In this document: positions 45,860-57,222 of the stretch, in pieces | How the letters are laid out: the number at the start of each line of letters is the position of its first letter | Numbering within the stretch: the first letter of the stretch is position 1 | Position numbers and translations under genes: made by a program | Notes under the pieces: model-generated | Seen by the model: only the letters and a program-made list of their open reading frames with translations | What the model was told of the DNA's origin: nothing | Databases searched by the model: none | NCBI GenBank assembly: GCA_026874595.1 | Contig: CM049314.1 | Span: 2,691,318 to 2,755,317 of the forward strand | Direction of reading: 5' to 3' | From: Sipunculus nudus | Taxonomy: Eukaryota > Annelida > Sipuncula > Golfingiida > Sipunculidae | Length of the DNA stretch: 64,000 nt

Positions 45860-47350
45860 TGTGGCTAGTTTGGTGATCCCTCCTTTGAACCCTCGGCATA
45901 AGTCTTGGATATACATATATAGCTACATGTTTAAATATCACATAAAAAAGAAATTCATGTTTTGTTTTGAATTGTTAAAAAGTCAGCCCCTTCTTTCCTC
46001 GACACTCACCCATCCACCGAATTCCCCTGTACCTCGACCATTTTGTTATTTTGTACACAGACAAATATACACCAGACACATAAACAAAGAAACAACAGCC
46101 AGACAAACAAACATACGAATAGACAACATAAAAGAATGGACAAACTACGGGGGAATTATAACCATTGTAGATGTTTGTTGCCGGTGGAATGTACATCTGC
46201 AGAGGAGATCATGTTTCCCCCTGTCACACGGTACTCCGTGTGGTTCCAGGTTGTTTAAATATGATAGAGCATTTTGATGTAAATTAAATCTGACTGCGGA
46301 AGGACACCCTGGTGCAAGGACACTCACGCCTAAAAAGTGAAACAACACCTTTTAACAGAAACAATATAATTAAAAGAAAAGATATGGCAAACGTTATACT
46401 CACACTATCAGAGCAAAGTAAATACCATCACAGCTCTGGAGTAATTCCTATTATCTCACAGGAACAACTCGGGACACATAAAAGAGTCATATGACACACG
46501 TAAACACAAAGTTCTCCTCTGGGTGACGACACAGACGCTGCATTAACAACACAACACACGAACAAGGAAGGTCTTTACGGCGCCCGCGAATCCAGTATCG
46601 CTCCAGTGAATATATTCAATACGCCGATAGTCCGTTCAATCTGTCCGGCCTATGGCACGTGCACAGGCGTACGGCTCCAATCTGCCAAACGATTAGCAGT
46701 CAGGCTTCCGCCCCGCATGGTCGATCCCGTAAACCACCCTACCTTCAGGACTCGGTGGTCCTAGCTGATACAAACAGTCTTACACAATCCATAGATTTCA
46801 GGTCCTGACAGCATGAGTATTCCCTCGTGGAATATCACTGACCTGTTGCCGGCCCGGTACGTAGGATCCGGCCCTCCACTGAGACATCTGAACGCGTGGA
46901 CAATAGTCTATTTTCCCGACGACTAAAAGCAGTTAATGGGCAACTTACACCCGCAACGAAGTCTGCACCAAGGTTTCTGTCGGCTAACACTTGTCGACTG
47001 CCAGTACTTTCCCAGTACGCGACTCTGAGGAGACTTCGTCCCGCTACCTCGTCATGACATCAACAGCACCTCTGTACACACGCAGTTTTTAACAGATATC
47101 CCCCCGCTCCGCCCCTTTTGGGGTCTTATATAGTGATGCACCCGGTCAACCCCTGGCCTAGCCAATCAGCGCCAAGATTACCCTCCGAACTACATTCCCG
47201 CCATTCCTAAACCCGGCGCACACCCGCTTACGACATACAAAAGAACCTGAATTAAACCTGTTCTCTAAATTGGCTTGTCACCGCTCTCTGGTGACATCAC
47301 TAACCCAATTAAAAGAAAGTACACCGCATCGTCACCATTCCCTGGTGACA
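45860..47350 (-). repeat. 5' LTR of the minus-strand retrotransposon
   Basis: Direct repeat of 39261-40748, differing by about a dozen substitutions, one A in a homopolymer and a 4-bp AGCT insertion near 46763. The minus strand carries TATATAA at 47132-47126, a likely promoter TATA box for the element. The base after the LTR (47351 on) shows no match to the left flank of the element. Confidence 0.9.
47126..47132 (-). promoter_or_regulatory. TATA box in the 5' LTR
   Basis: TATATAA on the minus strand followed by GACCCCAAAAGGGGCGGA. It lies about 220 bp inside the LTR, a normal position for a U3 promoter, and is conserved in the 3' LTR at 40530-40524. Confidence 0.5.
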
Positions 47351-47858
47351 TCCCCCTGCCAACATGTTTGTGTGTTCGGTTGTTACTGGTTTATTAGCCT
47401 GGCAATAGAACTCCAAAAGACTTAATGATCCGATGGCTTTGCTACCTTGTAGAGGGCTTAGCTTGTGGGTTAGGAAGGATCTTACATGTTGATCCGGATC
47501 TGGATGAAGGGGCGGATCCAGAAGGATAATATGGGTAAAGGTAGGGTTTATAGTCCGATATCACCCCATAACAGTCCCATTTGAATTTACACTCTGCCTT
47601 ACTAGTCTTTGGGTCTGTCCATTCTTATATTCCATTATAGCTTTTCTCAGTTCCCTGGGGAGCAGATATGGTAACACACACTTTCGTAAAGGCAATAGCT
47701 TTATCAATTCTACATTTTACCTGGGACCCATGCATTGCCAGTACCCATTCACCCCTGGGTGGAGTGGCTCACACTGGTAGTAAAGACTTTGGCCAGGAGT
47801 CTTAACGAGGAAGTCGGTATTAACGATATATGAAGATCTTGATATCGTGTTTTGACGC
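47351..47858. other. Unassigned DNA between retrotransposon and solo LTR
   Basis: No gene seen. The word 'gatctggatgaaggggcgga' at 47498-47520 has a close relative directly after the solo LTR (48585-48610, 'gatctggatgaaggttcgga'), so a small dispersed repeat is present at both places. Confidence 0.35.
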
Positions 47859-48580
47859 TGTTACGGAACCTAATATAATAAACAGATCACGTATGCGTGA
47901 TGAACACAAATTTTGTAATGGAGATAAAAAAAATCAGATTCTGTAACACTAGGCAGCGGGAAATGTCTAGGGGAATGAATAAAGAAGTCAGTGTTTTCTT
48001 GTTAACAAATAACTATAATTTATTCCTTAAACAATCCTAACAATACAATACACTAAATCAATTCAATTACACAGTGAAACAGCGGTAAGTCAATACGATC
48101 ACACAGAAAGATAATGGTACAATACCTGAATACCAACAGTCTCACCAAAATAAGTCCTTTGAATGTAAGCTCTCGGAGAATGACAGTCCAGTGGAAAGTT
48201 CTTGAAACAACACAGAATGTAAACTGAAGTCCAGTGTATAAAATCCAGGAAAGTTCTTGAAATATCCATAATTGCCGCATTCGTCGGATAAGATCTTTAG
48301 AATCTGACACACGCTTCTGCGTCCGCTGGTATCTGCTCTGCTGTCTGCCCCCTGGTTCTAAAAAACAGCCCTTTATATACCTTAACACCCTAAGCCTGGG
48401 ACCTTCTACTCCTCGAACGGTCTACAAAGTACCCTACTCCACAGTAAACAGGCGTTTCAGGAACCCTCCAGAAAGACACAGCCGTGTGTATCTCCACACA
48501 TGACAACGGAATTTCAACCAGTACGGAATGTAACAACAACATGAGCCACGCCCGTGTCACACAATAGAGCACCTGTAACA
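47859..48580. mobile_element. Solo LTR, copy 2 (TG...CA, ACGC target duplication)
   Basis: TGTTACGGAAC...ACCTGTAACA is flanked by ACGC at 47855-47858 and 48581-48584. Its 'acaaataactataatttatt' and 'acaatacactaaatcaattc' blocks match the solo LTR at 21856-22475. It is about 100 bp longer than copy 1, mainly near the left end. No internal region adjoins it, so it arose by LTR-LTR recombination. Confidence 0.75.
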
Positions 48581-48981
48581 ACGCGGATCTGGATGAAGGT
48601 TCGGATCCAGTAGTAGTATTATGCCTTGGCGGAGGTATGACAGAGGACCATTCATGTAGCGGAAGCATCTATAGCAAGAAATCTTTATTTTAAACAAATT
48701 ATATTTAAAATACATATTAAATCCTATACATTTATAGAATAATTTATGATATAATTTTACACTCGGTACAGTGGTCTTTACAATTGTGTGCTTTTTGGTG
48801 ATTTTTGTTTGTTTGTTTAAAATATTATAATTTTCAAAGCCTTAATTAAAAAAAAGTGCAATGTGCAACCTTGACAATATGATTGGACCCTGTAGCAAGT
48901 GGATGATCTTGTTTTCTAAGTATCGTTTCAAGAACATCAGCACAAGATCGTAAGCACACGATAAAAGACATTTGATGTCAG

Positions 48982-49177
48982 GTCTGAATAAACATACGGG
49001 CGCTGGCTATTTCCACAAACACGGTACTGCGAGCTATAGACAGCCTACGACCAATGATTATTTTTGGCAATTCTGTGCTGTCAGAAAAGCTGTTTATGGT
49101 AGATACATTCGTGAAATGGCAACAGTTGAGTGCGCCTGTAACACTGCCAAGAAAACGAAAATAAAATGTACCAGGAG
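48982..49177 (+). CDS. Candidate internal exon, Cys-containing, unrecognised
   Basis: A 196-bp open stretch bounded by a 'tttgatgtcag' acceptor and a strong CCAGGAG/GTAAGA donor. The open frame encodes 64 residues: GAGYFHKHGTASYRQPTTND, then a Cys-spaced part with WQFCAVRKAVYGRY and VECACNTAKKTKIKC. Boundary phases are 1 and 2. The Cys pattern and basic C-terminus would suit a small extracellular domain, but I do not recognise the family and see no partner exons. Confidence 0.22.
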
Positions 49178-49189
49178 GTAAGAATGGAA

Positions 49190-50319
49190 GCAAGTACCAT
49201 GCCTTAAACCTAACAGAAAATGTGGATGAGGAAACAAATGTTCGTCATTTTTTTACAATGTCTTTGTTTGTCAACATAGCTTGCTTCATATTAAGCGTTA
49301 CTTAAGGAACATCAGTGTTGGGCTTGTGCCTACAATTCATTCTGGCCCAAGTATGTGCCAGATTTTTATCGTTTCAAATGATATTTTTTTATAATCGAGG
49401 CCATGGGATACAGCCCGTATACAAATCAGGTACTGAACCAAGGTTTTAAACTTCAAAAATTGGCGTATAATAATCTGACTGTGACCGATTCACACTGACC
49501 ATGCACCTGAATGTTCTGATAATTCGCCTTGTGGACCTTTGACCATTGGTCAGTTACATGGTCTCAGGCATCAGGTCCGTGTCGAGTTCAATCAGTTTAT
49601 CTAATATTGTACGTGAATGTGTCCTCGATTTGACCAAGGGATTACCTATATGTGTGTCATGCCGGAACAGATGGACATCAGAGAACACGTATAAGCCCAC
49701 AAGTGGATGATAGGGTTTTGTTACCTTGTGGGCTGGCTACCTGAATAGCATTATACAGCCCACATTTTGGAATTCAGGTTTGGATAAACACATCATTTTC
49801 TTTAATTAGAGCCGTATTATACATATGGGCATTGCTTTCACTGCAAGCTGCTAACTAAACTTTCATATGGCAGTAGTGTGTTCAGCCATGTTGTATTTCA
49901 CGTGTGAGATAAAAAAAGTTGTTAATCTTTGAATGATGCAATATTTTGTATTTTGTCATATTTAGATATCATGTGATATTACTAAACTATTCGTTTTGAC
50001 ATTTTGACTTGTATTTTAAGTAATGTAGACATTATAAGAAACATTAATCATTAAACTGTGTATGGTTTAAGAGGGCACAATAGAGAGAGCCGAACATCGA
50101 GAGTAATCTCAATCATTTTATTTGTTGTCCTGTTAAAATGACATCTGTATGTATATCTGTATTATCTGTAATGGGACTGGGTTTATATAGGATTTTTATA
50201 CGCTAGTCTATGACGTACGTCCACTACCTTTCAGTGTCGCCGCGATAACTTACCAAGGATTTGACGGATATTCACAAAACTTACTCTTACTATTCACAGT
50301 CGATTTTGAATCTCAACAT
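49190..50319. other. Unassigned DNA
   Basis: No coding region or repeat recognised up to the start of the 40-bp array. Confidence 0.4.
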
Positions 50320-51799
50320 AATCCAAGCATGTTTAATCAGGTCAGAGTCAGTCAGGGATAATCCAAGCATGTTTAATCAGGTCAGAGTCAGTCAGGGATA
50401 ATCCAAGCATGTTTAATCAGGTCAGAGTCAGTCAGGGATAATCCAAGCATGTTTAATCAGGTCAGAGTCAGTCAGGGATAATCCAAGCATGTTTAATCAG
50501 GTCAGAGTCAGTCAGGGATAATCCAAGCATGTTTAATCAGGTCAGAGTCAGTCAGGGATAATCCAAGCATGTTTAATCAGGTCAGAGTCAGTCAGGGATA
50601 ATCCAAGCATGTTTAATCAGGTCAGAGTCAGTCAGGGATAATCCAAGCATGTTTAATCAGGTCAGAGTCAGTCAGGGATAATCCAAGCATGTTTAATCAG
50701 GTCAGAGTCAGTCAGGGATAATCCAAGCATGTTTAATCAGGTCAGAGTCAGTCAGGGATAATCCAAGCATGTTTAATCAGGTCAGAGTCAGTCAGGGATA
50801 ATCCAAGCATGTTTAATCAGGTCAGAGTCAGTCAGGGATAATCCAAGCATGTTTAATCAGGTCAGAGTCAGTCAGGGATAATCCAAGCATGTTTAATCAG
50901 GTCAGAGTCAGTCAGGGATAATCCAAGCATGTTTAATCAGGTCAGAGTCAGTCAGGGATAATCCAAGCATGTTTAATCAGGTCAGAGTCAGTCAGGGATA
51001 ATCCAAGCATGTTTAATCAGGTCAGAGTCAGGCAGGGATAATCCAAGCATGTTTAATCAGGTCAGAGTCAGTCAGGGATAATCCAAGCATGTTTAATCAG
51101 GTCAGAGTCAGTCAGGGATAATCCAAGCATGTTTAATCAGGTCAGAGTCAGTCAGGGATAATCCAAGCATGTTTAATCAGGTCAGAGTCAGTCAGGGATA
51201 ATCCAAGCATGTTTAATCAGGTCAGAGTCAGTCAGGGATAATCCAAGCATGTTTAATCAGGTCAGAGTCAGTCAGGGATAATCCAAGCATGTTTAATCAG
51301 GTCAGAGTCAGTCAGGGATAATCCAAGCATGTTTAATCAGGTCAGAGTCAGTCAGGGATAATCCAAGCATGTTTAATCAGGTCAGAGTCAGTCAGGGATA
51401 ATCCAAGCATGTTTAATCAGGTCAGAGTCAGTCAGGGATAATCCAAGCATGTTTAATCAGGTCAGAGTCAGTCAGGGATAATCCAAGCATGTTTAATCAG
51501 GTCAGAGTCAGTCAGGGATAATCCAAGCATGTTTAATCAGGTCAGAGTCAGTCAGGGATAATCCAAGCATGTTTAATCAGGTCAGAGTCAGTCAGGGATA
51601 ATCCAAGCATGTTTAATCAGGTCAGAGTCAGTCAGGGATAATCCAAGCATGTTTAATCAGGTCAGAGTCAGTCAGGGATAATCCAAGCATGTTTAATCAG
51701 GTCAGAGTCAGTCAGGGATAATCCAAGCATGTTTAATCAGGTCAGAGTCAGTCAGGGATAATCCAAGCATGTTTAATCAGGTCAGAGTCAGTCAGGGAT
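50320..51799 (+). repeat. 40-bp tandem array, exactly 37 units
   Basis: The unit is 'aatccaagcatgtttaatca' + 'ggtcagagtcagtcagggat'. The span of 1480 bp equals 37 units. By eye only one base differs across the whole array (T to G at 51032). The unit itself has internal short repetition (gtcagagtcagtcag). Confidence 0.98.
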
Positions 51800-52507
51800 T
51801 CAGATTTAGTCAGATTCTTGGATTCGTCGCAATGACTTACAAGGAATGTGATTGATTTTGATTAAACTTAACAGATATATTAACCATTACAATAAATCTT
51901 ACACTACTATCTTATGAAGAACCTTTTACATCAGCTGAATAGAGATAAGGTTCAACCCGCCATGGCAATTTTTTGTATACAACTACAGCCGTTAATATTA
52001 TACCTGGTAAGCTGACCTCGATTTCATATTACCATTTGGCTGGCCTGGACCTGAGTTCTATTTACCACTGCTCTTGTTGGATTACATATCCCCCGTACTG
52101 TAGATTCAGCTGAGGAAGACGATTCAATTATTTACATGGTTCATTTACATTACTTAGGATAAGTTAATTGAATTAAACACTTGAACCAAGCCGATGTAAA
52201 ATACATAAAAATATCAATTATTCAAAGAATCAGCCTGACTGGAAAAAAATCATAAAAATTACAACCAGTGCATATTCATTAGAAATACCGAATTATACAA
52301 GTTAGTAATAAACTAATATTTAACCTTTTAGCCGGAATTAACGGAACTCGCATGTGATGAGCCAAAATCAAATTCATTTACCTCCAGTATATGGTCCAAT
52401 CCATAGTACTGAATGCGACTTTAAAGTTACCAGGGATAAAACCGAAGAAGAGGTAATATGAAACCGCTACTCCGGCACATCTAGATTATAACTGACGGTG
52501 GTCACGT
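51800..52507. other. Unassigned DNA
   Basis: No gene or repeat recognised. Confidence 0.4.
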
Positions 52508-52621
52508 TTTTTGCCTCCATTATGCACTGTTTTGGCCTCCGTTTTGCACGTTTTTTTGCCTCCTTTTGCACGTGTTTGGCCTCCGTTATGCACGTTTTTG
52601 GCTTTCGTTATGCACGTTTTT
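52508..52621 (+). repeat. Short minisatellite, five ~22-26-bp units
   Basis: About five imperfect copies of 'tttttggcctccgttatgca' + 'cg'. Unit length varies through the T run. Confidence 0.85.
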
Positions 52622-52967
52622 GATTTTGAAATGTCTGGAATAAAACAAAGTGTGTCCTAAGAGTGCTACTTTTGCCCATGAATCCAGTGTTATTTCATGT
52701 CATTTTTAAGGGGTTGTCTGTCGTCAACTGCGATTGTGTTACAAGCAGAAAGCAGTTTGTTACTCTGAATTACGGCCTCAGACCATATTCCGTATTTTGC
52801 CGAAACTAAACTCCCCTTCAGTTACATAATAATGAACGGATAGGATACACTAGTGTGATTTATTACTCTATGTGCTTATCCTGTAGTGCCATAACCATGG
52901 TTTTATCACGGACTCTTGTAGAAAGGTAAATAATTTTAGTATAGTAAAAAAACCAACCAATCTGCTG

Positions 52968-52969
52968 AT

Positions 52970-53056
<87 letters not shown>
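52968..53056 (+). repeat. (AT)n-(GT)n-(AT)n microsatellite
   Basis: Two AT tracts around a short 'gtgtgtgtgtgtctg' segment, about 430 bp upstream of the SLC16-like start codon. Confidence 0.95.
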
Positions 53057-53058
<2 letters not shown>

Positions 53059-53486
53059 AGGTTAAACCACAAACGATGCCGAATATACGTAAATCAAGTA
53101 TCATAATCTGGAACAAAGAACACTGTCAAACGTGCATTCAAAAGCAGACAGTAGTACAATAATGAGCCACAGCTGTTGTACCACGAGCTGTGAACCACAT
53201 GTTCTGTTTAGATAACGCAGGTGTATGACAGTTTATAATAGGGATTTAGGTTTGACAAAAAGTTTGATCGCAACAGTGATATAGTTTATTACATTTGGAG
53301 ATTCACTTTGAAAAAAGATCTCAAGCAAACATCTGTTGTAATGCGCGTGTTGTGTATTACGGTGATAATTAAATCAGTGTGAGTTGATGCTTGTTAAACT
53401 TGCAGAGAGAAGATTCCACAAAGCACGATGTTTGAGATAAACAAGTGACAAGTCGGGGTGACAAGACTAGTACAACTGAAATCAAG

Positions 53487-56400
53487 ATGGCGACCGAGTC
53501 TGGAAAGTCGAATCGTCGCCATGGAGACGTGGACGGCGGCTGGGCCTGGGTGGTCCTCGCCAGCAGCTTTGTCTGTCATGCGTTATTCTCGGCCCCGTTC
53601 TACGGAGCTGGATTTCTTACCATTGTGTTCCTAGAAGTCTTCCAGTGTGACATCGCTACTACATCCCTTCCCGGCGCTCTCCTCGGAAGCCTTACAACAC
53701 TTTTAGGTGAGGTTTTAAAATCGTTTTTTTTTGTCTCTTGTTTTTCATGTAAAAATCATTTTATATTTTGTGTAAAGAGGAATATTTAAAATTATGGGTT
53801 ACAACACTAACCTCATTTACCTGAAAATGATAATTTTACTTGATACAAATTCGGGATAGAAAGGGATCTCAGGTAGCTCAGTGGTGAAGCAGCCGGTCGT
53901 GGGTTCGTTTCCTATTCGGATCAAGTGACCCGACGTTTCTGTGGTCATAAGGCCACATTGATGTACAGAATAGTTGATTTGGTCAGTCTTTTTTCTATAT
54001 AACTTTTATTATTCAACAAACGTCTATATTATCTACGTTTTAGCTCCCGTATCTAGTGTTGCCATGCATAAGATAGGATGGAGGGCCACTACATGCATTG
54101 GCGGACTTTTGTCGGCACTGGGTACAGTGCTAACGGCCTACACTAACAACATTTGGCAAGTTACCATAACCTACGGTGTGCTCAATGGTAAGGCATTTTC
54201 ATCTTTGTAGATATCGTTATCTTCTTCTTATCATTCTTATCTTATTCTAAACAACAAACAATCTTTCATCTAATCATGACAGATATTTTCGTTTTTTATG
54301 GTTCAGCCTGTATGAAGAGGAGGAATTGGGGAATATTGATACGAATTGGTTATCTGAGCTGTTTTTCACATGTTATCAGTTAATTCACCATATTATAGCC
54401 ATGCATCGCACCTAGTATAGTTATATACGATGTTAAAATATTCTACCACTGAGTGAACTGCTTTGTATGTTGATCCAGCCATATTCACGTGTACAGAGAC
54501 ATACCTTAACAAGTGATATTAAAGATCACTGTTTGTCTGTACCGGATATTAACTAAAGGCCTGTACATGTGTCTGGGATCCTCGTCCCACTCGATCACCC
54601 TGTCGTTAGGATATCTAATGTATTCTCTAACTATATACTGCAGGTAGTGACTGCCATGGAAAAAAATGTTCTACTCCTCACGCGGTGATCATTTACACCC
54701 GCTCTGACTCATTACACTTATTAACTTATTAACTAATTATTATTGTAAGGCCGCCTTTGCCGTTTCCGGGGGGTGGGGGGTAGGGGGGGTTGGGGGTCGC
54801 CGTGCGATATTGGCGTTGTTCCAAAATTTATTGAGGCCAATAAATAAACCCTTTACCCTATAACCACTCGGCTGATGTTTTGGTGAAATGTTTAGGCTGC
54901 TTCGTAGCACAGTAATTTTATAATTCGATTCGAAATCAAATTTAAATAAAGTTCCATTTTCCAATTTGGGTTCCTTCAACTGCCATAATAGTACCAGGTT
55001 CGAATGAACATAGAAAGTAAGGAGAGACTATACTGCTTGAAAATTTCATTACAGCCAGTATGATTAAATAAACACAACGATCCCTTTTTCCTACTGGTCG
55101 GAAGATACATGTCAAAGCATATACCGCGGCCTTGGCTACCGTTTCTGGGAAAACTGGGGCTTTGCAGACCATTTGAAAAAAAGGACGGAATGCACCCTGA
55201 AAATTGAGTAGGAATATACAGATTTTATCTAACTGTAAGTTACATTTTCGTTTTGTTTCCTATTTCCAGGGTTCGGGATAGCCATGTTCTACACTCCCGC
55301 TTACGTGGTGGTCGGGTACTACTTCGAGAAGAGAAGAGTGCTGGCTACTGGCATGGCGGCCACTGGCGTCGGACTAGGACTGGCAGTATACCCGCCACTC
55401 ATACAATTTCTGCTCCATACGTACGCGTGGCGGGGAACACTTTTAATAATGGGGGCCATACAGCTCCACGTGTGTGTAGCCGCTGCCCTAATGCGGCCTC
55501 TGCCGGTGGAGGAAAGAACCGACAGCGATTCGACGGAGGAGTCGCCTAAACATCTGAGGAAAGACCTCAAATTCCTCATGTGCCATTCCATATTCTATAT
55601 ACTCATGATAAATATATTTTTATTGGGCTTAGGCATTTCCTCTGTATATATGCATGTGGCATCGTTCGCTGTGGCCAGAGGGGCAACGTTTGGCGAAGCC
55701 TCATTAATAACTGTGATCATGGGAATCACGACTGTGATTGGTCGATTTGGACTTCCGGCTCTCATCACATGGACGCGCTTGCGCACTTTAGATGTGTTCA
55801 TAGTTTCAATACTCATAACAGCAATTTCGACCTTGACCTTGCCCCTGTATGCCGGGTCATTTATTGGGCGTATTACTTTCGCCTGTATATTTGGAAGCAC
55901 CGGGCTTACGTACATAGTATTCTATTCACAACTCATATCTAAATATATCGGCGTCAGCTACCTTGGATTGGCGTATGGATTATTAATGTTTAGCTATGGC
56001 TTCGGCTGCGTTATTGGACCGCCTCTTGTAGGTAAGTCACGTGATCCCTACATAAACAATTTGTTAGAGGTTTCATGGTTAATTAATGTGACATGGCGAC
56101 ACGGTATATAAAAAGTTGACATGATTGTACATTTATACTTGCTCTAAAGTTAAAACAAATATAGTCTTATTTCTGCAAGCTGTTTGTTATTAAGATAATT
56201 TTACGATAACAAGTAAAATGTAAACAAATAGTATGTCAATTCAGCTGTAACGGAAAACTAAAAAGACTCAACATAAAGGATGAGTTTGGGAACTGAAGTG
56301 AAACGTGAAAGCTTACATGATTCAGTTCGTTTCTTAGGCAACATGGATGCAACCTTGGTTTTGAACTAGTGTTCTAAACACACAAAACTCATGCGTTTAT

Positions 56401-57222
56401 CTTTCATTTAAGTTGGAACAGATGTACACGTATCGGGTTTCAGCTAAGTGTTTAGAGGTGTGTTTCGTGGTGTTTCATCGGCGGTACCTAAACACCAGTA
56501 ATGTTTTTGTCTCGGCGACCACTTTCATCAGGGATGCGTTTGTGGTAGAACTCGAACAGAACAATGAATGTTTTCATTTTATCTTCAGGGGCCTTAGCAG
56601 ATTTCGCCGGGAAGTATGACTACAGCTTCTATGTTGCAGGTAGATATTAACACACACAAACACATGCATACACATTTATATCTCATATTTGTAACAATGT
56701 TGTAAAGATAGGAAAATTCAGTAATTTCCTACGCGATAAAATGTATAAATATTTATACTGTTACAACCTAGCAAATATTATTCACACCAGATGTAAAATG
56801 TTGCATACAGTTATAAATGATTAAAAACAAATATTTTTTCATTTACATAAGCATTGTATAATCATTAACAAATCAACACATCAGTCATCATTCAAAATTA
56901 TGCAGTTAATCTGTTCATAATCGTATCATTTAGGTGATATGAGATTAATATAAAGTCACAAGAAGCGAGAAAATAACGATAAAATGCAGGTTTTTATGTA
57001 TATTGTGTACGTATTGCCTCTTGGTTTCAAAACATTAGAACGTAGGATATGCATGAGTGTTGTTTCAATATCAAACCTGAAATGTCCTTAATTCAAAATT
57101 ATCTTGCAGGTACAACTTTGGTTCTCGGCGCACTAGCGTTAGCAATGATTCCCATCTTTCAAAAGAAAGAAAGAGAAAGACAATCTATAGATATAAACGT
57201 CGTGGAGGTCAAGGTCACGTAA
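53487..57222 (+). CDS. SLC16-family (monocarboxylate transporter-like) gene, five exons, 429 aa
   Basis: Coding exons 53487-53706, 54044-54187, 55270-56031, 56589-56639 and 57110-57222 join in one frame (1290 nt); all four introns are phase 1 with GT-AG ends. The start ATCAAGATGG has good context. DGGWAWVV (residues 16-23) is the SLC16 TM1 signature, and YYFEKRRVLATG (138-149) the TM5 signature. About twelve hydrophobic segments surround a polar loop at about 197-220, and the tail is short and ends VEVKVT. Family members carry monocarboxylates or related organic acids across membranes. R280 in IGRFGLP matches the TM8 Arg of MCT1, but Thr276 stands where MCT1 has its partner Asp, so proton-coupled lactate transport is doubtful and an orphan-MCT role is likelier. 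A 6-codon upstream frame starts at 53428. Confidence 0.92.
53866..53960 (+). repeat. tRNA-derived SINE fragment in intron 1
   Basis: TAGCTCAGTGG (53874-53884) fits the RNA polymerase III A box and GGTTCGTTTCC (53902-53912) the B box apart from one base. The distance between them is too short for a full tRNA with an anticodon arm, and the tail ('tcaagtgacccgacgtttct', 'gtggtcataaggccac') is unrelated to tRNA, as in SINEs. It sits in the 337-bp first intron of the SLC16-like gene. Confidence 0.55.

Larger units (their letters stand above)
39261..47350 (-). mobile_element. LTR retrotransposon with gag-PR-INT-RT-RH order (Gmr1-like Ty3/gypsy)
   Basis: Two ~1.49-kb direct repeats (39261-40748 and 45860-47350) bound a 5.1-kb internal region that codes on the minus strand. 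Reading along the element: gag with CCHC knuckle, DTG protease, HHCC/DDE integrase, then reverse transcriptase and RNase H. Typical Ty3/gypsy elements have integrase last; integrase before RT in a gypsy-like RT lineage is the published hallmark of Gmr1-like elements. The LTRs differ at only about a dozen bases and a few indels, so the insertion is young. Three lesions break the reading frame. No target-site duplication is seen and no TGG primer-binding start follows the 5' LTR. Confidence 0.9.

Noticed and set aside
50320-51799. CRISPR-like regular spacing
   Set aside because: The repeat is contiguous with no unique spacers, and the genome is eukaryotic. The same applies to the 23-, 33-, 52- and 55-bp arrays.
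53445-53486. Longer N-terminus for the SLC16-like protein from 53445
   Set aside because: That position is GTG, not ATG. ATG at 53487 has good context and directly precedes the usual short cytoplasmic N-terminus before the TM1 signature.
53866-53940. Functional tRNA gene
   Set aside because: A- and B-box-like words are present but the anticodon arm and acceptor pairing are missing; a SINE fragment explains it better.
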